Below, one piece after another: positions 8,628-18,498 of a stretch of DNA of 64,000 bases (position 1 is its first letter; every line of letters begins with the position of its first letter). The position numbers and the translations under genes are program-made. The DNA is from Streptomyces sp. NBC_01216 (lineage in GTDB: Bacteria > Actinomycetota > Actinomycetes > Streptomycetales > Streptomycetaceae): the NCBI RefSeq assembly GCF_035994945.1, contig NZ_CP108677.1, positions 1,922,001 through 1,986,000 on the forward strand, written 5' to 3'. The notes below the pieces were generated by a model that worked only from the letters and a program-made list of their open reading frames with translations, did not search any database and had not been told where the DNA came from.

Positions 8628-8669
8628 AAGATCTTGTTCCACGCGACGAGGTCGCGTGGTACTTCTACG

Positions 8670-8741
8670 CTGGCCTACCAGGACTCGAACCTAGACTAAC
8701 TGAACCAGAATCAGTCGTGCTGCCAATTACACCATAGGCCA
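8670..8741 (-). tRNA. tRNA-Gln (CTG), copy 1
   Basis: Complement cloverleaf of 72 nt with acceptor TGGCCTA/TAGGCCA, anticodon stem CTGA/TCAG around a loop carrying CTG, T-loop TTCGAGT and discriminator G. CCA is not encoded. It lies within the Glu/Gln array. Confidence 0.94.
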
Positions 8742-8760
8742 CTGGTGGTTGAGGACCAGT

Positions 8761-8836
8761 TGGTACCCCCGACCGGATTCGAACCGGCGCTACCGCCTTG
8801 AGAGGGCGGCGTGCTAGGCCGCTACACAACGGGGGC
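8761..8836 (-). tRNA. tRNA-Glu (CTC), copy 2
   Basis: Same 73-nt body as copy 1, with CCA encoded at 8761-8763. Anticodon CTC. Confidence 0.95.
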
Positions 8837-8897
8837 CCTAGCGATCCTGCATCAGGTTCACCGGGTGCGACCCAGGTGATCCCGCGGGAAGGATCTG

Positions 8898-8970
8898 TAC
8901 CCCCGACCGGATTCGAACCGGCGCTACCGCCTTGAGAGGGCGGCGTGCTAGGCCGCTACACAACGGGGGC
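8898..8970 (-). tRNA. tRNA-Glu (CTC), copy 3
   Basis: Same body as the other two Glu genes, but after discriminator A the DNA reads CAG rather than CCA. The 3' end must therefore be added by nucleotidyltransferase. Confidence 0.94.
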
Positions 8971-9011
8971 TTCGCGGATCAGATCCGCGTGGTGCAGATG
9001 AGCTCTGCGAG

Positions 9012-9083
9012 CTGGCCTACCAGGACTCGAACCTAGACTAACTGAACCAGAATCAGTCGTGCTGCCAATTACACCATAGGCCA
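9012..9083 (-). tRNA. tRNA-Gln (CTG), copy 2
   Basis: Same 72-nt body as the first Gln copy, CTG anticodon, no encoded CCA. It is the promoter-proximal gene of the array, and the HAD gene upstream on the same strand ends 90 bp away. Confidence 0.94.
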
Positions 9084-9173
9084 CCAAAACACAATCCCTT
9101 GCGGGGATCTTGTTCGGGTTGTGCTCCGTGGGTTTCGGCCTTTCGGCTTGCTCCCCTCGGCGCAGGAAGAACA

Positions 9174-9899
9174 TTACCCGAAGGTCTCCGGCGCTCCAAA
9201 ACGGGTATCCCCGCACAGCAGCGCGGGGAGCTGGTGCAGGTCGGTGATGCGCGTCAGCTCGGGCCTCCCGCCCACGCCCGCACGATCCAGCCAGACGCCT
9301 CTGAGGCCCGCCTCGGCTGCCCCACGCGCGTCGATGTCCGGCTGGTCCCCCACGTAGGCCACCTCGTGCGGGGCCAGGTCCAGGGCGGCGCAGGCGGCGT
9401 GGAAGGCCGCCGCGGCGGGCTTGGCCACCCCGAGTTCGGCGGCGCACAGCACCGCCTCGAAGCGGTCGCGCACGCCGAGGACGCGCAGCTTGCGTTCCTG
9501 GTTGTGAATACTCGAGTTCGACAGAACGGCGTGACGGTAGTCACGGGCGAGCAGATCGAGGACGGGGACGGCGTCCGGGAAGAGCTCCCAGGCGGACTCG
9601 TAGTGCGCGACGTAGCGCTCGAACCACCCGTCGGCCTCGTCCGCGCCCAGATCCCGCGCACCCAGGAAGTCGCGCACCCGCTCGCGCCGCTGCTCCCGGA
9701 AGTCCACACCTCCGGCCTCGAAGCGGCGCCAGTGGACGACGGTGAGTTCCTGCCAGCGGCGCAGGGCCTCGGCGACGGACTCGGGACCGGCGGCGGGCAG
9801 GCCCTCGGCCGCGAGGTGGTCGCGCATGCCGGCCAGGTCGGCGCCGGCGTAGTCGAAGAGGGTGTCGTCGATGTCCCAGAGGACGCCGCGGATCGCCAT
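9174..9899 (-). CDS. HAD-superfamily hydrolase
   Basis: A 241-aa haloacid-dehalogenase-like phosphatase. Motif I is DIDDT (residues about 9-13, with aspartyl nucleophile and acid/base), motif II is LSNSS, motif III is the lysine in GVAKPA, and motif IV is GDQPDIDA. A helical cap lies between motifs I and II. Substrate cannot be read from sequence; many such enzymes are small phosphometabolite phosphatases. It lies between gltX and the tRNA array, separated from gltX by a long terminator-like hairpin. Confidence 0.85.
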   Translation of the reverse strand: MAIRGVLWDIDDTLFDYAGADLAGMRDHLAAEGLPAAGPESVAEALRRWQELTVVHWRRFEAGGVDFREQRRERVRDFLGARDLGADEADGWFERYVAHYESAWELFPDAVPVLDLLARDYRHAVLSNSSIHNQERKLRVLGVRDRFEAVLCAAELGVAKPAAAAFHAACAALDLAPHEVAYVGDQPDIDARGAAEAGLRGVWLDRAGVGGRPELTRITDLHQLPALLCGDTRFGAPETFG

Positions 9900-9993
9900 G
9901 CCCCCACGGTACGGGCTTCGGCGCCCGTGCGGGTCCGGACGCCGCGCCCGGGTACTCCCCCGCCGGTCGCGCCCGCCGAGGACGGCACGGGCA

Positions 9994-10061
9994 CGGAGCC
10001 GACACGGCCGAGGCCCGGAACCCGTCGTTCCGGGTTCCGGGCCTCGGCCGTGTCGGCTCCG
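9994..10061. terminator. 31-bp perfect stem after gltX
   Basis: Positions 9994-10024 and 10031-10061 are exact reverse complements around a 6-nt loop (tcgttc), beginning 9 bp after the gltX stop. The length is extraordinary for a terminator. No T-run follows. Confidence 0.85.
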
Positions 10062-10069
10062 CGGGCCTG

Positions 10070-11558
10070 TCAGCCGGCGAGCCTGGCGAGCGCCGCGTCG
10101 ACGCGTGCCAGGGTCTTCTCCCGGCCCAGGATCTCCAGGGACTCGAAGAGCGGCAGGCCCACCGTGCGGCCGGTGACCGCGACACGGACCGGGGCCTGGG
10201 CCTTGCCGAGCTTCAGGCCGTGCTCCTCACCGGCGGCGAGGACGGCGCCCTTGAGGGACTCTGGGTCGCTCCAGTCGGCCGACTCCAGGGCGGCGCGGGC
10301 GGTGGTCAGGAGGGCGACGGGATCGCCCTTCATCGCCTTGTCCCACGAGGGCTGGTCGAAGACCGGCTCGGGCAGGAAGAGGAAGTCCACGTTGGCCGTG
10401 ATGTCCGAGAGGACGGTCAGCCGGGTCTGGGCGTGCGGCGCGATGGCCTCCCAGGCTGCGCGGTCGAAGTCCTCGGGCGCCCAGGAGGCGTGCGGGGCGG
10501 TGAGCCAGGGCTCACAGGCCGCGGCGAACGCCTTCACGTCCAGCATGCGGATGTGGTCGGCGTTGATCGACTCGGCCTTCTTGAGGTCGAAGCGCGCCGG
10601 GTTGGCGTTGACGTCGGCGATGTCGAACTTCTCGACCATCTGCTCGATGGTGAAGACGTCCTGGTCCGCCGAGAACGACCAGCCCAGGAGGGAGAGGTAG
10701 TTCAGGAGGCCCTCGGGAAGGAAGCCGCGCTCCCGGTAGAGGTTCAGGGACGCCTGCGGGTCGCGCTTGGAGAGCTTCTTGTTGCCCTCGCCCATCACGT
10801 ACGGCAGGTGTCCGAAGGCGGGAGTCTCCTTGGCGACACCCAGCTCGATCAGCGCCCGGTAGAGGGCGATCTGGCGCGGGGTGGAGGACAGCAGGTCCTC
10901 GCCGCGCAGCACGTGGGTGATCTCCATCAGCGCGTCGTCGACCGGGTTGACCAGGGTGTACAGCGGTGCGCCGTTGGCGCGCACGATGCCGTAGTCCGGA
11001 ACGTTGTCCGGGGTGAAGGTGAGTTCGCCGCGGACCAGGTCGGTGAAGGTGATCGACTCGTCCGGCATCCTGAAGCGCACGATGGAGTCGCGGCCCTCGG
11101 CCCGGTAGCGCGCGATGCGCTCCTCGCTCAGGTTGCGGCAGGTACCGTCGTAGCCCGAGGGCTTGCCCGCCAGGCGGGCCGCGTCGCGACGGGCCTCCAG
11201 CTCCACGGCGGTGCAGAAGCAGTGGTAGGCGTGGCCGGCGGCGAGCAGTTTCTCCGCGACGTCCCGGTAGATCTCCATCCGCTGCGACTGGCGGTACGGC
11301 TCGTGGGGGCCGCCACCCGTACCGGAGGCGCTGTCGAAGGCGGCCGGGCCCTCGTCCCAGTCGAGACCGAGCCAGCGCATCGAGTCGAGCAGCTGGCCGT
11401 ACGACTCCTCGGAGTCGCGTGCCGCGTCGGTGTCCTCGATGCGGAAGACCATGGTGCCCTGGTTGTGCCGGGCGAAGGCCCAGTTGAACAGGGCGGTGCG
11501 GACCAGACCCACATGGGGGTTGCCGGTCGGGGAGGGACAGAAACGTACGCGGATCGCG

Positions 11559-11566
<8 letters not shown>
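10070..11566 (-). CDS. gltX: glutamyl-tRNA synthetase
   Basis: Class I aminoacyl-tRNA synthetase of 498 aa charging tRNA-Glu. The HIGH-type motif reads [19 protein letters not shown] (about residues 11-29) and the KMSKS-type motif reads KKLSKRDP. In actinobacteria, which generally lack GlnRS, this enzyme also misacylates tRNA-Gln, later amidated by GatCAB. That fits the Glu/Gln tRNA array 1.0 kb downstream. It overlaps the upstream hydrolase gene by 8 bp, so the two are co-transcribed. Confidence 0.96.
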
Positions 11567-12344
<778 letters not shown>

Positions 12345-12423
12345 GAGTGCTGTCGCCCCTCACTTGCTGCTGGCTGGAGTCTGACGCTCCAGGCTAACGC
12401 GGCGAGGGGCGGCCTCCGCCGTA

Positions 12424-12615
12424 TTACGAGGCGGGCTGCGGGGCCGCCGGGGCGGTCATGAGGACCGTGCGGCGCGGGTTGGCCGTCTGGGTGGGAAGGT
12501 CGACCGGGTGCTCCGGCTGGACTCCGCGGCCGAGGAGGGCGGCGTCCTCGATGTGGGCGAGCGTCGTACGGCGCGGGTTGGCCGTGGAGCGGAGCACCAT
12601 CGTCGTCTTCTTCAC
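12424..12615 (-). CDS. small peptide with two TANPRRT repeats
   Basis: A 63-aa frame with strongly G/C third positions. I start it at the GTG at 12615 (MKKTTMVLRSTANPRRTTL) because a GAGG lies about 8 bp upstream. The ATG at 12666 would add 17 poorly composed residues. The segment TANPRRT occurs twice (about residues 11-17 and 44-50), each flanked by hydroxylated residues and leucines, separated by an acidic-to-proline-rich spacer ending EHPVDLPTQ. There is no signal peptide or membrane segment and no modification enzyme next to it. The repeated core suggests a precursor peptide or a small binding protein with two identical docking motifs. I do not recognise it. Confidence 0.55.
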   Translation of the reverse strand: MKKTTMVLRSTANPRRTTLAHIEDAALLGRGVQPEHPVDLPTQTANPRRTVLMTAPAAPQPAS

Positions 12616-13158
12616 GTGGCAGACCTCTACAGAGTCGGGGCACTTGTAAAACGTCAGGCTAAACATGCGATTCCCTTCGAATGCACGGAGGAGGCGTCCG
12701 GCGCTGTGTGAGTTTGCTCACCATCTCGCACATAAGGCGGACATAACGACTGATGCTCCAGGGGTGACAAATCAGGCATTACGCCACTGAATGCTGCATT
12801 CCGCTCCTGATCATGGCGACTGGGACACTCGCTCCCCCTGAACCTTTTGGAGTGATACAACCGATTTGACCGTGATCATCTTCTACGTGGGGTGACGCGA
12901 TGTTCACGTTTTGTTATACGAATCGTGGCCCAGCACCCAGCTCTTGTTGGAGATCCGGCACTGTGCTGGAATTCCACGCACCGTCGCGGGTTTCAAGCCG
13001 GCACGCAGGGGCGCAACGCAGCGCCGGGTAAGCGGCGGGAAAGGGGGATCTGCGCCGGTCACCGACGACCACCATGGGGTGCATTCCGTGCCCCGAGATG
13101 CCGACACCGTCCACTCCGTTCACTCGGAAGGACGCCTGGTCCAGAGGTTGCGACGCTA
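12616..13158. promoter_or_regulatory. long upstream region of conservon 1
   Basis: This gap of over 500 bp drops markedly in GC between about 12720 and 12960. It contains a perfect 6+1+6 palindrome (gaatgc-t-gcattc, 12789-12801). It also contains promoter-like words reading toward cvnA1 (TTGACC at about 12866 and TTATAC at about 12914). The remaining 240 bp would be a long leader. No convincing gene is present; short frames here have poor codon use. Confidence 0.45.
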
Positions 13159-16100
13159 GTGCAGGGACGTTTCAAGAGGGATGGCAGCGCTGCGGCGGAG
13201 CAGGAGCCGCGCGCCGGAACCGACCGCGGTTCCTCGGCCCCGCACACTCAGAGCCCGGGGCAGGGCACAGCCGGCGAGGGCGGTGACACCGCCAAGCGCG
13301 GCGGCTCCACCTCCCCGGCCACCGCTCCGCCGCCGGCGGCTCCGGAGGTCGACGCGGGGCCCCGAATAGCCCTGCGCAACTGGCGCATCTCGACGCGCCT
13401 GGTCGCGCTGCTGACCCTTCCCGTGGTCGCGGCCACCAGTCTCGGCGGCATCCGCATCAGCGAGTCGCTCGACGACATGGAGCAGCTGGAGCACATGCAG
13501 CTGCTGACCAAGATGACCAAGGAGGCGACGGACCTCGCCAAGGCGCTCCAGGAGGAGCGCGACCACTCCGCGGGTCCGCTCTCCAACGGCCGCTCGGTCA
13601 CCGACTACCAGGTCGACGACCCCCGCAAGAAGACGGACCGGGCCAAGAACGAGTTCCTGGCCGCCACCGAGGGCATCGGTGACACCGAGGGCAACGAGGC
13701 GCTGCAGGGCATTCGGCAGAGCGTCAGCCAGATCACCACGCAGATCGTCAAGATCAAGGACATCCGGAGCGGCGCCTACCAGGAGAGCTCCCACTCGGTG
13801 ACGGTCGAGGCTTACAGCCGCCTGATCCGTTCCCTCCTCAGCCTGTCCCAGGACATGGCGCAGGCGACCAGCAACCCCGAGATGATCAAGCGGACCCGTG
13901 CGCTCGCCGCGTTCTCGTCCGCCAAGGAGTACGCCTCCATCCAGCAGGCGATCATCGCCGCCGCGCTGCCGTCCAGTGACAACAAGTCCGGGAAGCTCGG
14001 GGAGGGCGACCGCCTCTACGGCGACGCCGCCCGCGAGAGCGAGGGCGTCGAGCTCAAGACCTTCGCGACGATCTACGAGTCGGCCGGCGGCGACGCCGAC
14101 GAGCTGACCGCGTCGCTGACCACCGGCAACCCGTCGATCGAGGCCGCCGAGCAGTACACGGACCGCGTCCTGAGGAGCAGCAACGGCCTGCAGGCGAGGA
14201 CTCCTCGCGGCCACCTGAACTTCACCGACGAGTACGGCACCAAGATGAACGCCATGAACACGATCGAGGCCACCCTCCTCGGTCAGATGGAGACCAAGGC
14301 GCGCGAGCTGCGCCAGGAGTCCCAGCGTGAGGCGATCATCAACGGTGCCCTGATCCTCCTCGTCCTCGGTGTCTCCCTCATCGGCGCCTTCGTCGTGGCC
14401 AGGTCCATGATCCGGTCGCTGCGCCGACTCCAGGACACCGCCACCAAGGTCGCCCAGGAACGTCTGCCCGAGCTCGTCAAGCAGCTCTCCGAGACCGACC
14501 CGCAGGACGTCGACACGTCCGTCGAGTCCGTCGGTGTGCACTCCCGTGACGAGATCGGCAAGGTGGCCGCGGCCTTCGACGACGTGCACCGCGAGGCGGT
14601 CCGCCTCGCCGCCGAGCAGGCCCTGCTGCGGGGCAACGTCAACGCGATGTTCACCAACCTCTCGCGCCGCTCCCAGGGCCTCATCCAGCGTCAGCTCTCG
14701 CTCATCTCCGAGCTGGAGTCCCGCGAGGCGGACCCGGACCAGCTGTCGTCGCTGTTCAAGCTCGACCACCTGGCCACCCGTATGCGCCGGAACGGCGAGA
14801 ACCTTCTCGTCCTCGCCGGTGAGGAGCCGGGCCGCCGCTGGACCCGTCCGGTCCCGCTGGTCGACGTCCTGCGTGCCGCCGCCTCCGAGGTGGAGCAGTA
14901 CGAGCGCATCGAGCTGGCGGCGGTCCCGGCGACCGAGGTCGCCGGCCGCGTCGTGAACGACCTCGTACACCTCCTCGCCGAGCTGCTCGAGAACGCCACC
15001 TCGTTCTCCTCTCCGCAGACGAAGGTCCGGGTCACCGGTCACGCCCTTCCCGACGGACGGGTGCTCGTCGAGATCCACGACACCGGCATCGGCCTCTCCC
15101 CCGAGGACCTCGCCGCGATCAACGAGCGGCTCGCCTCGCCGCCCACGGTGGACGTCTCGGTGTCCCGCCGCATGGGTCTGTTCGTGGTCGGCCGCCTGTC
15201 CCTGCGACACGGCATCCGCATCCAGCTGCGTCCGTCGGACTCCGGCGGCACCACCGCGCTCGTCATGCTCCCCGTCGATGTCGCCCAGGGCGGCAAGAAG
15301 CCCGCCCCCAAGCCGGGTGCCGGCGGCCAGGGCGCGATGCCCCAGGGCTCCGCGGGCCAGGGTGGCCGTCCGGGGCTCGGCGGACCCGGTGGGGCCGGTG
15401 CCGCCGGCGCCTCGGGCGGTGGCCGCCCGGGGATGGGCGGTGCGCCGTCCTCCGCGGCCGGCCGGCTGGGTGCCGCCGCCGCTGCCGCGCGCGGCCAGGT
15501 CGGCGCGGGCAGCGCGCCGCGTGCCGCGCTGCCGGGCCAGAACGGACCGCAGGGCGGACAGGGCGGACAGGGCGGACAGGGCCAGGCATACGCGGGACAG
15601 GGCGGACCGAGCCAGGGTCACGGAGACCAGGGTGCGCAGACCGCTCAGCTGCCGCAGGTTCCCCAGGAGTCGCAGCGTCCCGGCAGCGGAGCCGGTGGCT
15701 TCGGCGGCGGCGCCCAGCGCGCCATCCCGTCCCGTACGGACGTCTGGGGCAACCAGGGCCAGAACAACCAGAGCCAGGCCCCGCAGCCCCAGCAAGCGCA
15801 GGCCGGTCCGCAGCAGGACCAGGGCCGGCAGGACGGCTACCCGCGCGGCGAACTTCCCGGCAACGCGCCGCAGTCGCAGCGTCCGCAGGCGACCAGCTGG
15901 GGCAACGACCAGGCGCAGCCGGTCCGTCGTCCGCAGCAGGAGATGTCGCCGCTGGACTCGCCGCGCGGTCACGAGGAGCCGGAGACGACGGGCCAGTACG
16001 CCCGTCCGCCGGCTCCGCAGGACCCTTCGTCCACGGGTCAGTTCCCGCAGCCGGACTTCGGCGGTCGGCAGACCTCGCAGGGCTACCCGCAGCAGGACCC

Positions 16101-16818
16101 TTCGTCCACGGGTCAGTTCCCGCGGCAGGACTACCACCAGCAGCAGGCCCCGCAGGGCTACCCGCAGCAGGCGCAGGCCCCGCAGCAGCGCGGTGGCGGT
16201 GACTACGGCGCGCCGCGTCCGGCCGGCAACCTGCCGCAGCAGCCCCAGTCCCGGCCCCAGCAGCCGCGCCAGCCCGAGGCTCTGCCTCCGGCGGGCGACG
16301 CCGGTGACGGCCGTACCCCGCTGTACGACACGCTGGAGACCAACTGGTTCCACGGTCAGGCCGCGGGGCAGGACCAGAACCGGCAGGACGAACGCCCGGC
16401 CCAGGACGCCGAGCAGACCCGGCAGACACCGGCCGTCCCGCAGCAGCCGACCTCGCTCCCGCCGCGTCGCCCCGCGGCGCCCCAGGGCGGCGGCGACTCC
16501 GGCCAGCAGGCCGCGGCTCCCGCCTCCTGGCGGACCTCTCCCAATGACGAGCTGGTGCGCCAGGCCGAGCGGGTCCGCAAGCCCGCGGCCGGCGGTGTCA
16601 CCACCTCCGGGCTGCCGCGGCGGGTGCCGCGCGCCAACCTCGTGCCCGGGACCGCCCAGGAGCAGGCCCACACGGCCGGCCCCCAGGTCTCGCGTGCACC
16701 CGACGACGTCCGCGGCCGGCTCACCAACCTGCGCCGCGGCATCCAGCAGGGCCGTCAGGCGGGTAACTCCACCACCGGCAACTTCCCTCTCGGTCCCACC
16801 CACCAGCAGGAGCGTTAG
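13159..16818 (+). CDS. cvnA1: conservon membrane histidine-kinase-like protein CvnA (copy 1)
   Basis: Sensor of the first conservon, 1219 aa from the GTG at 13159 (MQGRFKRDGS). Layout: disordered N-terminus (1-75), membrane segment 81-99, extracytoplasmic nitrate/nitrite-sensing-like helical domain (about 100-390), second membrane segment (about 392-412), HAMP, then a GHKL ATPase domain (about 590-715) with N-box HLLAELLENATSFSSP. A 500-residue Gly/Gln/Pro-rich tail holds a 25-residue direct repeat (DPSSTGQFP). No typical phospho-acceptor histidine domain is obvious, as expected for CvnA. It is followed without gap by cvnB1. The long tail may tether the partner roadblock, DUF742 and GTPase subunits. 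Confidence 0.92.
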   Translation: MQGRFKRDGSAAAEQEPRAGTDRGSSAPHTQSPGQGTAGEGGDTAKRGGSTSPATAPPPAAPEVDAGPRIALRNWRISTRLVALLTLPVVAATSLGGIRISESLDDMEQLEHMQLLTKMTKEATDLAKALQEERDHSAGPLSNGRSVTDYQVDDPRKKTDRAKNEFLAATEGIGDTEGNEALQGIRQSVSQITTQIVKIKDIRSGAYQESSHSVTVEAYSRLIRSLLSLSQDMAQATSNPEMIKRTRALAAFSSAKEYASIQQAIIAAALPSSDNKSGKLGEGDRLYGDAARESEGVELKTFATIYESAGGDADELTASLTTGNPSIEAAEQYTDRVLRSSNGLQARTPRGHLNFTDEYGTKMNAMNTIEATLLGQMETKARELRQESQREAIINGALILLVLGVSLIGAFVVARSMIRSLRRLQDTATKVAQERLPELVKQLSETDPQDVDTSVESVGVHSRDEIGKVAAAFDDVHREAVRLAAEQALLRGNVNAMFTNLSRRSQGLIQRQLSLISELESREADPDQLSSLFKLDHLATRMRRNGENLLVLAGEEPGRRWTRPVPLVDVLRAAASEVEQYERIELAAVPATEVAGRVVNDLVHLLAELLENATSFSSPQTKVRVTGHALPDGRVLVEIHDTGIGLSPEDLAAINERLASPPTVDVSVSRRMGLFVVGRLSLRHGIRIQLRPSDSGGTTALVMLPVDVAQGGKKPAPKPGAGGQGAMPQGSAGQGGRPGLGGPGGAGAAGASGGGRPGMGGAPSSAAGRLGAAAAAARGQVGAGSAPRAALPGQNGPQGGQGGQGGQGQAYAGQGGPSQGHGDQGAQTAQLPQVPQESQRPGSGAGGFGGGAQRAIPSRTDVWGNQGQNNQSQAPQPQQAQAGPQQDQGRQDGYPRGELPGNAPQSQRPQATSWGNDQAQPVRRPQQEMSPLDSPRGHEEPETTGQYARPPAPQDPSSTGQFPQPDFGGRQTSQGYPQQDPSSTGQFPRQDYHQQQAPQGYPQQAQAPQQRGGGDYGAPRPAGNLPQQPQSRPQQPRQPEALPPAGDAGDGRTPLYDTLETNWFHGQAAGQDQNRQDERPAQDAEQTRQTPAVPQQPTSLPPRRPAAPQGGGDSGQQAAAPASWRTSPNDELVRQAERVRKPAAGGVTTSGLPRRVPRANLVPGTAQEQAHTAGPQVSRAPDDVRGRLTNLRRGIQQGRQAGNSTTGNFPLGPTHQQER
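16018..16123 (+). repeat. 75-bp-period repeat in the cvnA1 tail
   Basis: A 31-bp stretch starting caggacccttcgtccacggg occurs identically at 16018-16048 and 16093-16123. It encodes QDPSSTGQFP twice within longer diverged 25-residue units (ending GYPQQ). This is a recent in-frame duplication within the disordered tail. Confidence 0.85.
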
Positions 16819-17241
16819 TTGAGCGCGATGAGCCAGGCGGCGCAGAATCTGAACTGGTTGATCACCAACTTCGTGGACAACACCCCAGGGGTGTCGCACA
16901 CGGTGGTGGTCTCCGCCGACGGTCTGCTGCTGGCCATGTCCGAAGGATTCCCCCGCGATCGCGCCGACCAGCTGGCGGCGGTCGCATCCGGACTGACCTC
17001 GCTGACCGCGGGCGCGTCCCGGATCTTCGAGGGCGGTCCGGTGGCACAGACGGTCGTGGAGATGGAGCGCGGGTTCCTCTTCCTGATGTCCGTCTCCGAC
17101 GGCTCCTCGCTGGCCGTGCTCTCCCACCCGGAGTGCGACATCGGCCTCGTGGGCTACGAGATGACGCTGCTGGTCGACCGGGCCGGCAGCGTCCTGACCC
17201 CGGACCTTCGCGCCGAACTCCAGGGAAGTCTGCTCCACTAG
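16819..17241 (+). CDS. cvnB1: roadblock/LC7 protein CvnB (copy 1)
   Basis: A 140-aa roadblock/LC7-fold protein, the regulatory partner of the CvnD GTPase, rich in the family phrases LITNFVDNTPGVSH and ADGLLLAMSEG. The usual start would be the ATG at 16828. However, AGGAG at 16808-16812 is 15 bp from that ATG and 6 bp from a TTG at 16819 that directly follows the cvnA1 stop, so I choose the TTG. The second conservon shows the same arrangement with GTG. Translation is likely coupled to cvnA1. Confidence 0.92.
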   Translation: MSAMSQAAQNLNWLITNFVDNTPGVSHTVVVSADGLLLAMSEGFPRDRADQLAAVASGLTSLTAGASRIFEGGPVAQTVVEMERGFLFLMSVSDGSSLAVLSHPECDIGLVGYEMTLLVDRAGSVLTPDLRAELQGSLLH

Positions 17242-17371
17242 ACACCGACAACACGGCACGGCGGTGCGCCCCTCCGCACCGCGGTGTCCCACACACCGTC
17301 CGGCCGCCCCATCCGGCCCCCCACCGGCCCCATCAGACGGCAGACCTCTTGCTGTCACGCCCGGAGGATTC

Positions 17372-17779
17372 ATGACCCCGCCCCCCGCCTCTCACGATCC
17401 GTACGGCGCCTCACTCGACGAGTCGTACGGACATGAGGGCGACCAACCGCTGGTACGTCCGTACGCGATGACCGGCGGTCGGACCCGGCCGCGTTACCAG
17501 CTCGCCATAGAGGCGCTGGTCAGCACCACGGCCGACCCGGCGCACCTCTCCAGTCTGCTCCCCGAGCACCAGCGGATCTGTCACCTGTGCCGCGAAGTGA
17601 AGTCGGTGGCGGAGGTGTCGGCGCTACTGTCGATGCCGCTGGGCGTGGCCCGGATCCTGGTCGCCGACCTGGCGGAGGCGGGCATGGTGGCGATCCACCA
17701 GCCGGGTAACGGAGAGGCCGGCGGCACGCCGGATGTGACACTGCTGGAAAGGGTGCTCAGTGGACTTCGCAAGCTCTAG
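17372..17779 (+). CDS. cvnC1: DUF742 protein CvnC (copy 1)
   Basis: A 135-aa DUF742 protein with a probable winged-helix fold. The conserved block LVRPYAMTGGRTRPRYQLAI (about residues 25-44) and the C-terminal VTLLERVLSGLRKL are present. The start is the ATG at 17372, 5 bp after GGAGG. It lies 130 bp after cvnB1 and overlaps the start of cvnD1 by 20 bp, indicating coupled translation. Within conservons CvnC associates with the membrane CvnA complex; its molecular role is not settled. Confidence 0.92.
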   Translation: MTPPPASHDPYGASLDESYGHEGDQPLVRPYAMTGGRTRPRYQLAIEALVSTTADPAHLSSLLPEHQRICHLCREVKSVAEVSALLSMPLGVARILVADLAEAGMVAIHQPGNGEAGGTPDVTLLERVLSGLRKL

Positions 17780-18350
17780 CGGCGGCACCGGCGCCGCCGG
17801 CCGGTCGACCACCAGCGCGAAGATCGTGGTGGCGGGTGGCTTCGGCGTGGGCAAGACCACGTTCGTCGGCGCCGTCTCGGAGATCAACCCGCTGCGTACC
17901 GAGGCCGTGATGACGTCTGCTTCCGCGGGCATCGACGACCTCACGCACACCGGCGACAAGACGACGACGACTGTCGCGATGGACTTCGGCCGTATCACCC
18001 TGGACCAGGACCTGATCCTGTACCTCTTCGGTACGCCCGGACAGGACCGCTTCTGGTTCATGTGGGACGACCTGGTACGCGGCGCCATCGGCGCCGTCGT
18101 CCTCGTCGACACGCGCCGCCTCGCCGACTGCTTCCCCGCCGTCGACTACTTCGAGAACTCCGGCCTGCCGTTCGTCATCGCCCTCAACGGCTTCGACGGA
18201 CACCAGCCCTACCAGCCGGAAGAGGTCCGCGAGGCCCTCCAGATCGGCCCGGACACCCCGATCATCATCACGGACGCCCGCCACCGCGCGGACGCCAAGA
18301 GCGCGCTCATCACCCTGGTCGAGCATGCGCTGATGGCACGACTCAAGTAG
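17760..18350 (+). CDS. cvnD1: conservon GTPase CvnD (copy 1)
   Basis: A 196-aa small GTPase of the bacterial Ras-like (MglA-related) group. P-loop GGFGVGKTT is at residues about 25-33, the switch-II region TPGQDRF is present, and the G4 position reads ALNGFDG instead of the canonical NKxD. The GTG at 17760 lies inside the end of cvnC1. From position 17808 to 18343 the DNA is identical to cvnD2 at 22985-23520, including every third codon position. This is the last gene of conservon 1 and is followed by two hairpins. Confidence 0.94.
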   Translation: MDFASSSGGTGAAGRSTTSAKIVVAGGFGVGKTTFVGAVSEINPLRTEAVMTSASAGIDDLTHTGDKTTTTVAMDFGRITLDQDLILYLFGTPGQDRFWFMWDDLVRGAIGAVVLVDTRRLADCFPAVDYFENSGLPFVIALNGFDGHQPYQPEEVREALQIGPDTPIIITDARHRADAKSALITLVEHALMARLK

Positions 18351-18382
18351 GCGGGGGTCTACGGCAGTTGTCGTAGGGCTTC

Positions 18383-18422
18383 GCCGGGGGCGGCCTGTGT
18401 CCTATGACACGGTCCGCCCCCG
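18383..18422 (+). terminator. hairpin after cvnD1
   Basis: GC-rich inverted repeat (gccgggggcgg against ccgcccccgg, with an imperfect gtgtc/gacac inner stem), 33 bp after the cvnD1 stop. Confidence 0.65.
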
Positions 18423-18498
18423 GGTTCATAACGTTTCGACAGAGAATTGGGCGGGACCGGACACCCGACGCATCCGATCGGTGCCACTGCGCTCACAT

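Noticed and set aside
8552..9083. Direct repeats of about 75 bp that could look like a CRISPR array
   Set aside because: The repeats fold as tRNA-Glu and tRNA-Gln cloverleaves, and the spacers are irregular.
12654..12860. 68-codon minus-strand frame in the conservon upstream region
   Set aside because: Low-GC stretch with random-looking codon use. It is probably promoter DNA.
12892..13158. In-frame 89-codon extension upstream of cvnA1
   Set aside because: Codon composition is poor and contains many Cys, His and Arg. The GTG at 13159 gives the conservon-type N-terminus and shares its agaggttg context with cvnA2.
13156..17373. A 1400-codon open frame antisense to cvnA1 and cvnB1
   Set aside because: High-GC coding sequence often leaves an antisense frame open. 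Its translation is low-complexity Arg/Gly/Leu without domains, while the plus strand encodes clear conservon proteins.
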